Shown in pieces: positions 42,732-53,926 of a stretch of DNA of 64,000 nucleotides; the first letter of the stretch is position 1; every line of letters starts with the position of its first letter. Source of the stretch: Streptomyces clavuligerus (lineage in GTDB: Bacteria > Actinomycetota > Actinomycetes > Streptomycetales > Streptomycetaceae); contig NZ_CP027858.1 in the NCBI RefSeq assembly GCF_005519465.1, forward strand, positions 1,674,001 to 1,738,000, in the 5' to 3' direction. The translations under genes and the position numbers were made by a program. Below the pieces are notes generated by a model. The model saw only the letters and a program-made list of their open reading frames with translations, made no database searches and was not told where the DNA came from.

Positions 42732-45566
42732 TCAGGGGGTCGGGCTGCGGTCGCCCGGCAGGGAGACCAGGCCCGGGTCGGTGTGGGAGGCGAGCAGCGG
42801 GTGGCACGGGAGTACGCGCACGGTGTAGCCGAACGGGCCGGTGCGGTCGGGGGTGAGCGTGCCCTCGTACATCCGGCGGCCCTCCAGGTCCGCGCCGCCG
42901 ACCGGCTTCAGCGGGGAGACCCGGGCGTCGGCGATGGCGTCGTCCGGGTCGACGCGGCCCGCGACCGCCTGGACCTCCACATCGTCCGGACCGAGCGTGC
43001 CGAGGGCGACCCGGGCCCGGACGGTGAGTGCCGCCCCCAGCTCGGCCCGGCCGCGCGGGCCGGGCCCCGGGGGCTCGGCCGGGGCCCCGGGGGACTCCGG
43101 GGCCTCGATCGGCTCCACGGTCTCCACATGGTCGACGGCCACCCCGCCCCACTCCGCGAGCACCCGCGCCTTCCAGCGCGCGAGTTCCCGCGCGGTGTCC
43201 CGGTCCAGCGCCCGATGGGCGCGGGCGGCGGGCGCGTACAGCCGTTCCACATACTCCCGGACCATCCGCCCCGCCAGGACCTTCGGCCCCAGGACCGCCA
43301 TGGTCCGGCGGACCATCTCCACCCAGCGCCGGGGCAGCCCCTCCGGACCCCGCTGGTAGAAACACGGCGCGACCCGGTTCTCGATCAGGTCGTAGAGCGC
43401 CACCGCCTCCAGGTCGTCGCGGCGCTCCTCGTGCGCGGTGGACCCGTCGGCGGTGGGGATCGCCCAGCCGAAGTCCGGCTCGTACCACTCGTCCCACCAG
43501 CCGTCGAGCACGGAGAGGTTGAGCCCCCCGTTCAGCGCGGCCTTCATCCCGCTCGTCCCGCACGCCTCCAGCGGGCGGAGGGGGTTGTTCAGCCAGACGT
43601 CGCAGCCGGGGTAGAGCTTCTGCGCGAGCCCCATCCCGTAGTCGGGCAGAAAGACGATCCGGTGCCGCACCCGGGGATCGTCGGCGAACCGCACCAGCTC
43701 CTGGATGAGCCGTTTGCCGCCGTCGTCGGCGGGGTGCGCCTTGCCCGCGACGACGATCTGCACCGGCCGGGACGGGTGGAGCAGCAACTCCCGCAGCCGG
43801 TCCCGGTCGCGCAGCATCAGTGTGAGCCGTTTGTACGAGGGGACCCGGCGGGCGAAGCCGATCGTGAGGACGTCGGGGTCGAGGACCTGATCGACCCAGC
43901 CCAGTTCGGCGGCGCCCGCGCCGCGCTGCCGCCAGGAGGCGCGCAGCCGGGCGCGGACCTCGCCGACCAGCCGTTCACGCAGGGTGCGGCGGAGGTGCCA
44001 GATCTCGGCGTCGGGGACGTCCACCACCGCGTTCCACAGCTCACAGCCGCCGGTGGCGAGCGCCTCCTCGGCCCTGCGGGCGCCGATCCTGCGGGCGCCG
44101 AGCCGGTGCACCTCGGGCGCGATCCAGGTGGGGGCGTGGACCCCGTTGGTGATGGAGGTGATCGGCACCTCCTCGGGGTCGAACCCGGGCCAGAGCCCGG
44201 CGAACATGCCCCGGCTGACCGCGCCGTGCAGGGTGGAGACGCCGTTGGCGCGCTGGGCCAGCCGCAGCCCCATCACCGCCATGTTGAAGAGCCCCGGATC
44301 GCCGTCGGAGTAGGTCTCGGTGCCGAGCGCGAGGATCTTGTCGACGGGTACGGAGGCCAGCTCGGCGCCGGTGCCGAAGTGACGGGCGACCAGGTCCCGG
44401 TCGAAGCGGTCGATCCCGGCGGGCACGGGGGTGTGGGTGGTGAAGACGGTCCCCGCGCGCACGGCCTCCAGCGCCGCGTCGAAGTCGAGGGGCGCGCCGA
44501 AGTCGAGCGGCGCGCCCGCACCGGGGCCCGCACCGGCACCGGTCCCCGCGCCGGGGCCCTCGTCTCCCCCCGCGTCGCCGCCCTCGGCGCACTCGCCGTC
44601 CCGGTCGCCCCGTGGCCCGGTGCCGCCCCACTGCGGCCCGGTGCCGTCCCCGTGCGCCTCGCCCAGCTCCCGGATCCGTTCCAGACCGAGGAATCCGGCG
44701 TGCCCCTCGTTGGTGTGGAAGACCTCGGGCGCCGGGTGGCCGGTGATCCGGCAGTACGCGCGGACCGCGCGCACCCCGCCGATGCCGAGCAGCATCTCCT
44801 GGAGCAGCCGGTGCTCGCTGCCGCCCCCGTAGAGCCGGTCGGTGACCTCGCGTTCGCCGCGTTCGTTGTCCTCGATGTCGGAGTCGAGCATCAGGAGCGG
44901 CACCCGGCCGACCCGGGCGAGGTGGATCCGGGCGTACAGACAGCGCCCGGCGGGCAGGGCGAGGGTCACCCGGGCGGGGGTGCCGTCGGGTTCGCGCAGC
45001 AGGGTGACGGGGAGTTCGCCGGGGTCGAGGACCGGATAGTGCTCAAGCTGCCAGCCGTCGGGGGAGAGCGACTGGCGGAAGTAGCCGTGGCGGTAGAGCA
45101 GCCCGACCCCGATCAGCGGCACCCCGAGGTCGCTCGCGGCCTTGAGGTGGTCCCCGGCGAGGATGCCGAGTCCGCCGGAGTACTGCGGCAGTGCGGCGGT
45201 GACGCCGAACTCGGGCGAGAAGTAGGCGATGGCGGCGGGCAGCGGGCCGCCGTCGGGGCCCTGCGGATCGCGGCGCTGGTACCAGCGGGGGCCGTGCAGA
45301 TACTCGTCCAGGTCGGCGGAGGCGTCGCTCAGCCGCCGCAGAAAGCTCCGGTCCCGGGCCAGTTCGGCCAGTCGCGCGGCGGAGACGGAGCCGAGCAGCC
45401 GTACCGGGTCGGCTCCGGCCGCGCCCCAGCCGCCCGGGTCGGCCGAGCGGAAGAGTTCTCGGGTCTCGGCATGCCAGGACCAGCGCAGATTGCGGGCGAG
45501 CTCGCCGAGCGGGCGGAGCGGCTCGGGCAGCACGGGGCGCACGGTGAGTCGACGAATGGCCTTCAC
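42732..45566 (-). CDS. glgP: Alpha-glucan phosphorylase (glycogen phosphorylase, GlgP type)
   Basis: 944 residues. Releases glucose-1-phosphate from alpha-1,4-glucan with pyridoxal phosphate. N-terminal DUF3417 region typical of actinomycete GlgP (LARNLRWSWH), then glycosyltransferase 35 domain; AYFSPEFGV and YSGGLGILAGDHLK are family marks. The PLP-site region reads NNPLRPLEACGTSGMKAALN (about 660-685). A 55-residue Gly/Ala/Asp-rich insertion (about 305-360, ending in repeated PLDF) is unusual and probably a surface loop. GTG 45566 is preceded by AAGGTGG. Divergent from the glgE operon, the same order as the vegetative glg cluster of S. coelicolor. Confidence 0.93.
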   Translation of the reverse strand: MKAIRRLTVRPVLPEPLRPLGELARNLRWSWHAETRELFRSADPGGWGAAGADPVRLLGSVSAARLAELARDRSFLRRLSDASADLDEYLHGPRWYQRRDPQGPDGGPLPAAIAYFSPEFGVTAALPQYSGGLGILAGDHLKAASDLGVPLIGVGLLYRHGYFRQSLSPDGWQLEHYPVLDPGELPVTLLREPDGTPARVTLALPAGRCLYARIHLARVGRVPLLMLDSDIEDNERGEREVTDRLYGGGSEHRLLQEMLLGIGGVRAVRAYCRITGHPAPEVFHTNEGHAGFLGLERIRELGEAHGDGTGPQWGGTGPRGDRDGECAEGGDAGGDEGPGAGTGAGAGPGAGAPLDFGAPLDFDAALEAVRAGTVFTTHTPVPAGIDRFDRDLVARHFGTGAELASVPVDKILALGTETYSDGDPGLFNMAVMGLRLAQRANGVSTLHGAVSRGMFAGLWPGFDPEEVPITSITNGVHAPTWIAPEVHRLGARRIGARRAEEALATGGCELWNAVVDVPDAEIWHLRRTLRERLVGEVRARLRASWRQRGAGAAELGWVDQVLDPDVLTIGFARRVPSYKRLTLMLRDRDRLRELLLHPSRPVQIVVAGKAHPADDGGKRLIQELVRFADDPRVRHRIVFLPDYGMGLAQKLYPGCDVWLNNPLRPLEACGTSGMKAALNGGLNLSVLDGWWDEWYEPDFGWAIPTADGSTAHEERRDDLEAVALYDLIENRVAPCFYQRGPEGLPRRWVEMVRRTMAVLGPKVLAGRMVREYVERLYAPAARAHRALDRDTARELARWKARVLAEWGGVAVDHVETVEPIEAPESPGAPAEPPGPGPRGRAELGAALTVRARVALGTLGPDDVEVQAVAGRVDPDDAIADARVSPLKPVGGADLEGRRMYEGTLTPDRTGPFGYTVRVLPCHPLLASHTDPGLVSLPGDRSPTP

Positions 45567-45987
45567 GGGGTCCACCTTCGCAGGGGAGACGTCCGTCCCA
45601 GGGGACGCACGGCGGTGCGTCGCCGCCGGGGAGCCCCCAGGGAGCCACGGGGGGCGGCCGGGGCCGGGCCCGGTCGGTCCACCCGGGTGAACCGGTTCTC
45701 CTGCCCCGTGCCCAGCCGCCCAGACATCAACAAAACCGTTACAAATTGCATTTAACAGACACATGCACTCCGTCCCGCGGACCGCACCCGTCACACCCTC
45801 CTGCCACGCCCCACGCCCCACAGCTCACGCTCAACAGCTCACGTCCCACGCCTCACGCCCCCACACCCACGTATCCGCGCATCCGCGTATCCACGCACCC
45901 ACCCGGCGCCCGGCACCCCCCGCGAGCCTCCGCCCGGTCCCCTCCCGTCCCCCCGTCCCGTCCGCACAGCCCCCGGTGGTGAGCCTC
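45567..45987. other. Divergent promoter region of glgP and the glgE operon
   Basis: 421 bases without a gene. An AT-rich core at about 45720-45765 (ACAAAACCGTTACAAATTG) is the likely promoter zone. About 45780-45920 has degenerate direct repeats (CACGCCCCA and ATCCGCGTATCC types). An open frame from 45763 is in phase with glgE but is repeat-driven, so I start glgE at 45988. Confidence 0.6.
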
Positions 45988-47976
45988 ATGATCGGCCGTA
46001 TCCCCGTCCTGGACGTCCGCCCGTGCGTCGGCTCGGGACGGCGGCCCGCCAAAGCCGTCGTCGGCGAGACCTTCCAGGTCACCGCCACCGTCTTCGGCGA
46101 GGGCCATGAGGCCGTCGGCGCCAACGCCGTCACCCGGGACCCCGCCGGGCGCCCCGGCCCCTGGACCCCCATGCGGGAGCTGTCCCCCGGCTCCGACCGC
46201 TGGGGCGCGGAGATCACCCCCGACACCGAGGGCCGCTGGAGCTTCGCCGTCGAGTCCTGGAGCGACCCCGTCACCACCTGGCTGCACCGGGCCCGGGTCA
46301 CCGTCCCGGCCGGGATCGACACCGCGCTGGTGCTCGCGGAGGGCGCCGAGCTGTACACCAGGGCGGCCGAACAGGTGCCCAAGCGGGACGGCCGGGAGAC
46401 CGTCCTCGCCGTGGCGGACGCCCTGCGCGACCGGCGCCGTCCCCCCGCCGCCCGGCTCGCCGCCGCGCTCGCCCCCGCCGTCACCGCCGTGCTCGCCCGC
46501 CATCCGCTGCGCGAACGGGTCACCCTCTCCCGTCCGATGCCGCTGCTGGTGGAGCGCCGCCGCGCCCTGTACGGCTCCTGGTACGAGCTGTTCCCGCGCT
46601 CCGAGGGCGCGGTCCTGGCCCCGGGCGCCCCGCCCGTCCCCGGCACCCTGCGCACCGCCGCCCGGCGGCTGCCCGCGATCGCCGCCATGGGCTTCGATGT
46701 GGTCTATCTGCCGCCCGTCCACCCCATCGGCACCACCTTCCGCAAGGGCCCCGACAACTCCCTGCACCCCGGCCGCCACGATGTGGGCGTGCCCTGGGCG
46801 ATCGGCTCCCCCGCGGGCGGCCATGACGCGCTCCACCCGGAGCTGGGCACCTTCGAGGACTTCGACCACTTTGTCGCGGTCGCCAGCTCGCTGCGCCTGG
46901 AGGTCGCGCTCGACTTCGCGCTCCAGTGCTCCCCCGACCACCCCTGGGTGCGGGAGCACCCGGAGTGGTTCCGCCACCGCCCCGACGGCACCATCGCCTA
47001 CGCCGAGAACCCGCCCAAGAAGTACCAGGACATCTATCCGATCTGCTTCGACCGGGACATGGACGGCCTGGTCAAGGAGACCGTGCGGCTGCTGCGGCAC
47101 TGGATGGACCACGGGGTGCGGATCTTCCGGGTGGACAATCCGCACACCAAGCCGGTGGTCTTCTGGGAGGCGGTGCTCGCGGAGATCGCCCGTACCGACC
47201 CCGACGTCCTCTTCCTGGCCGAGGCGTTCACCCGTCCGGCGATGATGCGCACCCTGGCCACCGTCGGCTTCCACCAGTCGTACACCTACTTCACCTGGCG
47301 CAACACCAAGCAGGAGCTGACGGAGTATCTGACCGAGCTGGCCGGGGAGAGCGCCGCCGTCATGCGCCCCAACTTCTTCGTGAACACCCCCGACATCCTG
47401 CCCGCGCCGCTCCAGGGCGCCGGGCTGCCCGCGTTCGCCGCGCGGGCGGTGCTGGCGGCGACGCTGTCGCCGAGCTGGGGGATGTACGCCGGTTACGAGC
47501 TGGGCGAGAACACCCCGCTGCGGGAGGGCTCCGAGGAGTACGCGCGGTCCGAGAAGTACGAGCTGCGCCCCCGGGACTGGGCCGCCGCCGAGCGCCGGGG
47601 CCGTACGCTCACCCCGCTGATCACGGCGCTCAACCGGATCAGACGGCGCAACCCCGCCCTCCAGCAGCTCCGGAACATCGCCTTCCATCACACGGACAAC
47701 GACAGCGTCCTCGCGTTCTCGAAACGCTCCGCCGGCAACACGGTCATCGTCGTGGTCAACCTGGACCCCCACCACACCCAGGAGGCCACGGTCTCGTTGG
47801 ACATGCCGCGGCTCGGCCTCGCCTGGCACGAGCCGGCACCGGTGTGCGATCAGCTCACCGGGGAGTCCTACCACTGGGGCAGAGCCTTCTTTGTGCGCCT
47901 TGAGCCGGGCCGTACGCCCGCGCACATCGCGGTTCTGCGACCGTCCCCGCCGATCGGAGGGTCACCCACATCATGA
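45988..47976 (+). CDS. glgE: Alpha-1,4-glucan:maltose-1-phosphate maltosyltransferase
   Basis: 662 residues, close to the usual 660-675 for GlgE. Transfers maltose from maltose-1-phosphate to the non-reducing end of alpha-1,4-glucan. GH13_3 architecture: N-terminal helical and beta domains (about 1-200), then the catalytic barrel. Conserved regions include YLPPVHPIG, the nucleophile Asp in [11 protein letters not shown] (about 385) and the acid/base Glu in [10 protein letters not shown] (about 411). The characteristic KKYQDIYPI and [12 protein letters not shown] are present. It overlaps treS by ATGA, so both are in one operon with mak and glgB. The ATG at 45988 follows GGTGGTGAG. Confidence 0.95.
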   Translation: MIGRIPVLDVRPCVGSGRRPAKAVVGETFQVTATVFGEGHEAVGANAVTRDPAGRPGPWTPMRELSPGSDRWGAEITPDTEGRWSFAVESWSDPVTTWLHRARVTVPAGIDTALVLAEGAELYTRAAEQVPKRDGRETVLAVADALRDRRRPPAARLAAALAPAVTAVLARHPLRERVTLSRPMPLLVERRRALYGSWYELFPRSEGAVLAPGAPPVPGTLRTAARRLPAIAAMGFDVVYLPPVHPIGTTFRKGPDNSLHPGRHDVGVPWAIGSPAGGHDALHPELGTFEDFDHFVAVASSLRLEVALDFALQCSPDHPWVREHPEWFRHRPDGTIAYAENPPKKYQDIYPICFDRDMDGLVKETVRLLRHWMDHGVRIFRVDNPHTKPVVFWEAVLAEIARTDPDVLFLAEAFTRPAMMRTLATVGFHQSYTYFTWRNTKQELTEYLTELAGESAAVMRPNFFVNTPDILPAPLQGAGLPAFAARAVLAATLSPSWGMYAGYELGENTPLREGSEEYARSEKYELRPRDWAAAERRGRTLTPLITALNRIRRRNPALQQLRNIAFHHTDNDSVLAFSKRSAGNTVIVVVNLDPHHTQEATVSLDMPRLGLAWHEPAPVCDQLTGESYHWGRAFFVRLEPGRTPAHIAVLRPSPPIGGSPTS

Positions 47977-49694
47977 TCGTCAACAAGCCCGTCCACGACC
48001 TGTTCGAGGACACCCCGGCCAAGGACCGCGATCCGGACTGGTTCAAGCGGGCGGTGTTCTACGAGGTCCTGGTCAGATCGTTCCAGGACAGCAATGGCGA
48101 CGGCGTCGGAGACCTCCGGGGTCTCACCGCCAAGCTCGACTATCTCCAGTGGCTCGGCATCGACTGTCTGTGGCTGCCGCCCTTCTTCAAGTCGCCGCTG
48201 CGGGACGGCGGTTACGACGTCTCCGACTACACCGCGGTGCTGCCCGAGTTCGGCGACCTCGCCGACTTCGTGGACTTCGTGGACGCGGCCCACCAGCGCG
48301 GTATGCGGGTCATCGTCGACTTCGTCATGAACCACACCAGCGATCAGCACGAGTGGTTCCAGCAGTCCCGCAGCGACCCCGAGGGCCCGTACGGCGACTA
48401 CTACGTCTGGGCGGACAACGACAAGCAGTTCCAGGACGCGCGGATCATCTTCGTCGACACCGAGACCTCGAACTGGACCTTCGACCCGGTGCGCAAGCAG
48501 TACTACTGGCACCGCTTCTTCTCCCACCAGCCGGACCTCAACTACGAGAACCCGGCGGTCCAGGAGGAGATCATCTCGGCCCTGCGCTTCTGGCTGGACC
48601 TCGGCATCGACGGCTTCCGGCTGGACGCCGTGCCCTACCTCTACCAGGAGGAGGGCACCAACTGCGAGAACCTGCCCGCCACCCACTCCTTCCTCAAGCG
48701 GGTCCGCCGGGAGATCGACGCGCACTACCCCGACACCGTGCTGCTCGCCGAGGCCAACCAGTGGCCCGAGGACGTCGTCGACTACTTCGGCGCCTTCGAG
48801 GGCGGCGGCGACGAGTGCCACATGGCGTTCCACTTCCCCGTCATGCCCCGGATCTTCATGGCGGTGCGGCGCGAGTCCCGGCACCCCGTCTCGGAGATCC
48901 TGGCCAAGACCCCGGCGATCCCCCAGAACTGCCAGTGGGGCATCTTCCTGCGCAACCACGACGAGCTGACCCTGGAGATGGTCACCGACGAGGAGCGCGA
49001 CTACATGTACGCGGAGTACGCCAAGGACCCGCGGATGCGGGCCAACATCGGCATCCGCAGACGGCTCGCGCCCCTCCTCGACAACGACCGCAACCAGATC
49101 GAGCTGTTCACCGCGCTGCTGCTGTCGCTGCCCGGCTCGCCGATCCTCTACTACGGCGACGAGATCGGGATGGGGGACAACATCTGGCTGGGCGACCGGG
49201 ACGGCGTGCGCACCCCGATGCAGTGGACCCCGGACCGGAACGCGGGCTTCTCCTCCTGCGACCCCGGGCGGCTCTACCTCCCGGTGATCATGGACCCGGT
49301 CTACGGCTACCAGGTCGGCAATGTCGAGGCCGCGATGTCCAGCCCGTCCTCACTGCTGCACTGGACCCGGCGGATGATCGAGATCCGGAAGCAGAACCCG
49401 GCCTTCGGGCTCGGCTCGTACACCGAGCTGCCGTCCTCCAACCCCGCGGTGCTCGCCTTCACCCGGGAGCACGGGGACGACCTGGTGCTGTGCGTGCACA
49501 ACTTCTCCCGGTTCGCGCAGCCCACCGAGCTGGATCTGCGGCAGTTCGCCGAACGGCACCCGGTCGAGCTGATCGGCGGGGTGCGCTTCCCCGCGATCGG
49601 GCAGTGGCCCTATCTGCTCACCCTCGCGGGCCACGGCTTCTACTGGTTCCGGCTCCGCAGGGACCCGGCCGCGGCCCTCGCCGCCCAGGCGTAG
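47973..49694 (+). CDS. treS: Trehalose synthase (maltose glucosylmutase)
   Basis: 573 residues. Interconverts trehalose and maltose, feeding maltose to the maltokinase. GH13_16 enzyme with conserved regions [11 protein letters not shown], the nucleophile in [10 protein letters not shown] (about 217), acid/base Glu in [10 protein letters not shown] (about 260) and [11 protein letters not shown] (about 327). The motif [20 protein letters not shown] near the start is typical. Starts inside the glgE stop codon. It is a stand-alone TreS, not fused to the kinase, which is encoded 292 bases downstream. Confidence 0.95.
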   Translation: MIVNKPVHDLFEDTPAKDRDPDWFKRAVFYEVLVRSFQDSNGDGVGDLRGLTAKLDYLQWLGIDCLWLPPFFKSPLRDGGYDVSDYTAVLPEFGDLADFVDFVDAAHQRGMRVIVDFVMNHTSDQHEWFQQSRSDPEGPYGDYYVWADNDKQFQDARIIFVDTETSNWTFDPVRKQYYWHRFFSHQPDLNYENPAVQEEIISALRFWLDLGIDGFRLDAVPYLYQEEGTNCENLPATHSFLKRVRREIDAHYPDTVLLAEANQWPEDVVDYFGAFEGGGDECHMAFHFPVMPRIFMAVRRESRHPVSEILAKTPAIPQNCQWGIFLRNHDELTLEMVTDEERDYMYAEYAKDPRMRANIGIRRRLAPLLDNDRNQIELFTALLLSLPGSPILYYGDEIGMGDNIWLGDRDGVRTPMQWTPDRNAGFSSCDPGRLYLPVIMDPVYGYQVGNVEAAMSSPSSLLHWTRRMIEIRKQNPAFGLGSYTELPSSNPAVLAFTREHGDDLVLCVHNFSRFAQPTELDLRQFAERHPVELIGGVRFPAIGQWPYLLTLAGHGFYWFRLRRDPAAALAAQA

Positions 49695-49986
49695 CCACCG
49701 GACCCCGGGGCCCGCGCGCCGCGGCCCCGGCTTCCGCTTCCCGAGCCCGGCACTCGGGGCCACCGGCTCCCGCGTGCCCGGCGCTCCCGGGCCCCGCGTG
49801 CCCAGCGCTCCGGGCCCCCGCCACCCGTCCGGGGCGGTTTCCGCCGCCCCGGACCGGGCACTCGCGCCGGGCACTCGGACCCCGCCCCCGCGCGCCGCCC
49901 GACAGTCAATGCCGCAATCCGGGACACTCTCCGCATTGGCGTATATACGGCGTTTGTATGGCGTCGGCCGGGAAAGGACGCGATCC

Positions 49987-51456
49987 ATGTCGGAGACTGC
50001 CGCCGCCCGGACCCCCGTCGGCCTCCTCCCCGGCCTTCTCCCCTCCCTCGCCCCGCTGCTGCGCGCCTGGCTGCCGCGGCAGCGCTGGTTCGCCGGAAAG
50101 GGCCGGCCGGTCACCGGCTTCTCCCTCGTCAGCGCGGTCGAACTGCTGCCGCCGCGGGGCGGGAACGGACCCGGGCTGCTCCATCTGCTGGTCGGGGTGG
50201 ACCAGCGCCCCGAGCCGCCCGCCGGGGACCCGCACGACTGCTACCAACTCCTCCTCGGCGTGTGCCCCGCCCTGCCGCCGCACCTCGCCCCCGCCCTCAT
50301 CGGCCGCCCCCACGGCGGGCCGCTGGCCGGGCTCATGGTGTACGAGGGCCTGTACGACCCCCGACTCGCCGCGCTGCTCCTGGAGCGGCTGCGCACTCCC
50401 GGCCCGCTCGGCCCGCTGCGCTTCGCCAGTCCGGGCCCGCTGCCCCCGCTCCCCCGCGCCCTGACCGCGCGCCCGCTGGGCACCGAGCAGTCCAACTCCT
50501 CACTGGTGTACGGCGACACCTACATCCTCAAGTGCTTCCGCCGCGTCCAGCCGGGCCCCAACCCCGACCTGGAGCTGTCGCTCGCGCTGGCCCGCGCGGG
50601 CTGCGCCCGGGTCCCGGCACCGCTGGCCTGGTACGAGTCCACCGCCCCGCACCCGTACACACTGGGCGTGCTCCAGCCCTATCTGCGCGGCTCGCGGGAC
50701 GGCTGGCGGCTCGCGCTGGAGGCGCTGGCGGCCGGGACCCCCTTCACCGAGGAGGCCCGCGCGCTGGGCCGGGTCACCGCCGAGGTGCACACCGCGCTCG
50801 CCGAGGAGCTGCCCACCGTGCGGCTGTGCGGCCCGCGCGCCGAACGGCTCGCGGCCGGGATGCACCGGCGGCTGGACGAGGCGGTCCGGCAGGTGCCCGC
50901 GCTGCTGCCGTACGCGCCCCGGCTGCGGGCGGCGTTCGACGCGATCGCCGCACCCGCCCACCGGGGGCTCGGCTGGCGGGCCCAGCGCATCCACGGCGAT
51001 CTCCATCTGGGGCAGGCCCTGTACGGACCGGCGACGGAACCATCGGCCACCGGCGGAAGCGGCGACGGGAGCGCGGCGCGCACCCCGGCGCCGCCCCGGC
51101 CCGGCACCGGCCGCTGGTCCGTCATCGACTTCGAGGGCGAGCCCGCCCGCCCGCTGAGCGAACGCCGCCGCCCCCAGCCACCGGTCCGGGACATCGCCGG
51201 AATGCTGCGCTCCTTCGACTACGCGGCCCGCACCCACCGGCCGGGCAACCCCGTGTGGGCGGAGCGCTGCCGGGCCGCGTACTGCGAGGGCTACGCCCAG
51301 GCGTCGGGCGCCGACCCCCGGGCCGAGCCCGAGCTGCTGCGCGCCTACGAGACCGACAAGGCGGTGTACGAGGTCGTCTACGAGGCCCGGCACCGGCCCG
51401 ACTGGCTGCCGGTGCCGATGGCGGCGATCGAACGTCTCGCCGCCGCGTCCGTCTGA
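49987..51456 (+). CDS. mak: Maltokinase
   Basis: 489 residues. Phosphorylates maltose with ATP to maltose-1-phosphate, the GlgE substrate. The N-terminus has the Mak cap domain ([18 protein letters not shown]), followed by a kinase fold with the catalytic loop HGDLHLGQ (about 336) and metal-binding VIDFEGEP (about 379). A Gly/Ser/Pro-rich insertion lies between them (about 345-372). ATG 49987 is preceded by AAAGG; the open frame upstream to 49774 is low-complexity and unlikely to be translated. The 292-base gap from treS could allow a separate promoter. Confidence 0.92.
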   Translation: MSETAAARTPVGLLPGLLPSLAPLLRAWLPRQRWFAGKGRPVTGFSLVSAVELLPPRGGNGPGLLHLLVGVDQRPEPPAGDPHDCYQLLLGVCPALPPHLAPALIGRPHGGPLAGLMVYEGLYDPRLAALLLERLRTPGPLGPLRFASPGPLPPLPRALTARPLGTEQSNSSLVYGDTYILKCFRRVQPGPNPDLELSLALARAGCARVPAPLAWYESTAPHPYTLGVLQPYLRGSRDGWRLALEALAAGTPFTEEARALGRVTAEVHTALAEELPTVRLCGPRAERLAAGMHRRLDEAVRQVPALLPYAPRLRAAFDAIAAPAHRGLGWRAQRIHGDLHLGQALYGPATEPSATGGSGDGSAARTPAPPRPGTGRWSVIDFEGEPARPLSERRRPQPPVRDIAGMLRSFDYAARTHRPGNPVWAERCRAAYCEGYAQASGADPRAEPELLRAYETDKAVYEVVYEARHRPDWLPVPMAAIERLAAASV

Positions 51457-51523
51457 ACCGCCCGCGCCGCCCCGTACCCCCGCTGTTCCCCGTTCCGCGA
51501 CATCCCCGAGGAGAGCCGTTCCG

Positions 51524-53908
51524 GTGACCGACCGCCCCCCGCCCCGCTCCCGTGGCCGCCGATCCTCCCGCGGACCGGACCCCCGCCCCGTCTCCGTTCC
51601 CGTCCCCGTTCCTCCGGAGCCACCGGCCGCACGGCCCGCGCCGCCGCTGGAACCCATGGACCGGGAACGGCTGCTGAGCGGCGTCCACCACGACCCGCAC
51701 AGCCTGCTCGGCGCCCACCCGGTCCCCGGCGGGACGCTGGTACGCGCCCTGCGCCCGCACGCCCGCCGGGTGACCGTCCTCACCGGCGACGGAACCGGCG
51801 GCGAGACCGGCGGCAAGGCCGGTGACAGGGCCGGCGGCGGACGCACCGCGCTGCTCCCCGAGGGCGACGGGCTGTTCGCCGGGGTGCTGCCGCGGCTCGC
51901 CGAGGACGACCACCACCGGCTGCTCGTCACCTACGGCCCGGCAGGCGACCCGGAGCCGGGGGCGGAACGGGAGACGGAGTTCGAGACCCATGACCCGTAC
52001 CGCTTCCTCCCCACCCTCGGCGACCTCGACCTCCATCTGATCCGCGAGGGCCGCCACGAGGAGCTGTGGCGGGCGCTCGGCGCCCACCCGATGACGCACC
52101 AGGGCGTCCCCGGCACCCGGTTCACCCTATGGGCCCCCAACGCGCGCGGGGTCCGGCTCACCGGCGACTTCTGCCACTGGGACACCACCGCCCACCCCCT
52201 GCGCTCGCTGGGCGCCTCGGGCGTGTGGGAGCTGTTCGTCCCGGGCGTCGGCGCGGGAACGCTCTACAAGTTCCAGGTCACCGGCCCCGACGGCACCGCC
52301 ACGCTGCGCGCCGACCCGATGGCCCGGCGCACCGAGGTGCCCCCGGCCACCGCGTCCGTCGTGACCTCCTCGCGGTACCGCTGGCAGGACGCCGACTGGC
52401 TGGCCCGCCGGGGCGAGCGCCCCGTGCACGAGGCGCCCTTCTCGGTGTACGAGGTGCATCTGCCGTCCTGGCGCCCGGGGCTGAGCTACCGCCAGCTCGC
52501 CGAGCAGCTCCCGGCCTATGTGCGCGACCTCGGCTTCACCCATGTGGAGTTCATGCCGATCGCGGAGCACCCCTTCGGCGGCTCCTGGGGTTACCAGGTC
52601 ACCGGCTTCTACGCGCCCACGGCCCGGATGGGCACTCCCGACGACTTCCGGTACCTCGTCGACGCCCTGCACCGGGAGGGCATCGGGGTGATCCTGGACT
52701 GGGTGCCCGCCCACTTCCCGCGCGACGCGTGGGCGCTCGCCGCCTTCGACGGCCGTCCGCTGTACGAGCCCGGCGACCCCTCCCGGGCCGACCACCCCGA
52801 CTGGGGGACGCTGGAGTTCGACTACGGCCGGGCCGAGGTGCGGAACTTCCTGGTGGCCAACGCGGTCTACTGGTGCGAGGAGTTCCACATCGACGGGCTG
52901 CGGGTGGACGCCGTCGCCTCGATGCTCTATCTGGACTACTCGCGGGAGCACGGCGGCTGGACGCCCAACGAGCACGGCGGCCGGGAGAACCTGGACGCGG
53001 TGGCGTTCCTCCAGGAGATGAACGCCACCGTCTACCGGCGCTGCCCGGGGGTGGTGACGATCGCGGAGGAGTCCACCGCCTGGGACGGGGTCACCCGGGC
53101 CACCCACCATGTGGGCGCGGGCGGCTTCGGCGGCCTCGGCTTCGGGCTGAAGTGGAACATGGGCTGGATGCATGACTCCCTCGGCTACATGACGCACGAG
53201 CCGGTGCACCGCAAGTACCACCACCACGAGATGACCTTCTCCATGGTGTACGCGTACAGCGAGAACTACCTGCTGCCGATCTCGCACGACGAGGTGGTGC
53301 ACGGGAAGCGCTCGCTGGTGGGGAAGATGCCGGGCGACTGGTGGCAGCGGCGCGCGGACCACCGGGCCTATCTGGGTTTCATGTGGGCCCACCCGGGAAA
53401 GCAGCTCCTCTTCATGGGGCAGGAGTTCGCGCAGGGCGCGGAGTGGTCCCAGGCGCACGGCCCGGACTGGTGGCTGCTCGACCCCTCGTACGCCGCCGAG
53501 CCCGACCACCGGGGGGTGCGGCTGCTGGTCCGCGAGCTGAACACCGTCTACCGCGCCACCCCGGCCCTGTGGGAGCGGGACTGCGTCCCGGAGGGGTTCG
53601 CCTGGGTGGACGGGGGCGCGGCCGACGACAACGTCTTCGCCTTCCTGCGATTCGCCGGGGACGGGGAGCCGCTGCTCGCGGTGAGCAACTTCTCCCCGGT
53701 GGTGCGGACCGGCTACCGGCTCGGCGTGCCGGACACGGCGTCGGGGCTGTGGACGGAGGTGCTGAACACGGACGCGGCGCGGTACGGGGGCAGCGCGGTG
53801 GGCAACCCGGACCAGCTCAAGGCGGAGCCGGAGCCCTCGCACGGCCGGGGGGCGTCGCTGGTGCTGACGCTGCCCCCGCTGGCGACGGTGTGGCTGCGGC
53901 CGGAGTGA
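51524..53908 (+). CDS. glgB: 1,4-alpha-glucan branching enzyme
   Basis: 794 residues. Introduces alpha-1,6 branches into the glucan made by GlgE. A proline-rich N-terminal extension (about 1-45) precedes two CBM48-like domains and the GH13_9 barrel. Catalytic signatures: [11 protein letters not shown], nucleophile Asp in [16 protein letters not shown] (about 461), Glu in TIAEEST (about 515) and [12 protein letters not shown] (about 586). [13 protein letters not shown] is a GlgB mark. GTG 51524 has GAGGAG about 11 bases upstream. Last gene of the glgE-treS-mak-glgB operon, convergent with helD. Confidence 0.95.
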   Translation: MTDRPPPRSRGRRSSRGPDPRPVSVPVPVPPEPPAARPAPPLEPMDRERLLSGVHHDPHSLLGAHPVPGGTLVRALRPHARRVTVLTGDGTGGETGGKAGDRAGGGRTALLPEGDGLFAGVLPRLAEDDHHRLLVTYGPAGDPEPGAERETEFETHDPYRFLPTLGDLDLHLIREGRHEELWRALGAHPMTHQGVPGTRFTLWAPNARGVRLTGDFCHWDTTAHPLRSLGASGVWELFVPGVGAGTLYKFQVTGPDGTATLRADPMARRTEVPPATASVVTSSRYRWQDADWLARRGERPVHEAPFSVYEVHLPSWRPGLSYRQLAEQLPAYVRDLGFTHVEFMPIAEHPFGGSWGYQVTGFYAPTARMGTPDDFRYLVDALHREGIGVILDWVPAHFPRDAWALAAFDGRPLYEPGDPSRADHPDWGTLEFDYGRAEVRNFLVANAVYWCEEFHIDGLRVDAVASMLYLDYSREHGGWTPNEHGGRENLDAVAFLQEMNATVYRRCPGVVTIAEESTAWDGVTRATHHVGAGGFGGLGFGLKWNMGWMHDSLGYMTHEPVHRKYHHHEMTFSMVYAYSENYLLPISHDEVVHGKRSLVGKMPGDWWQRRADHRAYLGFMWAHPGKQLLFMGQEFAQGAEWSQAHGPDWWLLDPSYAAEPDHRGVRLLVRELNTVYRATPALWERDCVPEGFAWVDGGAADDNVFAFLRFAGDGEPLLAVSNFSPVVRTGYRLGVPDTASGLWTEVLNTDAARYGGSAVGNPDQLKAEPEPSHGRGASLVLTLPPLATVWLRPE

Positions 53909-53926
53909 GGCCCCGGGGCGGGCCGC

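Noticed and set aside
42159..45755. 1198-residue plus-strand frame opposite glgP
   Set aside because: Shadow of glgP and of a repeat-rich spacer; the minus-strand frame has full phosphorylase motifs.
45763..45987. N-terminal extension of GlgE from 45763
   Set aside because: His/Pro-rich and repeat-coded, absent from the family as I know it; ATG 45988 gives the expected length and start.
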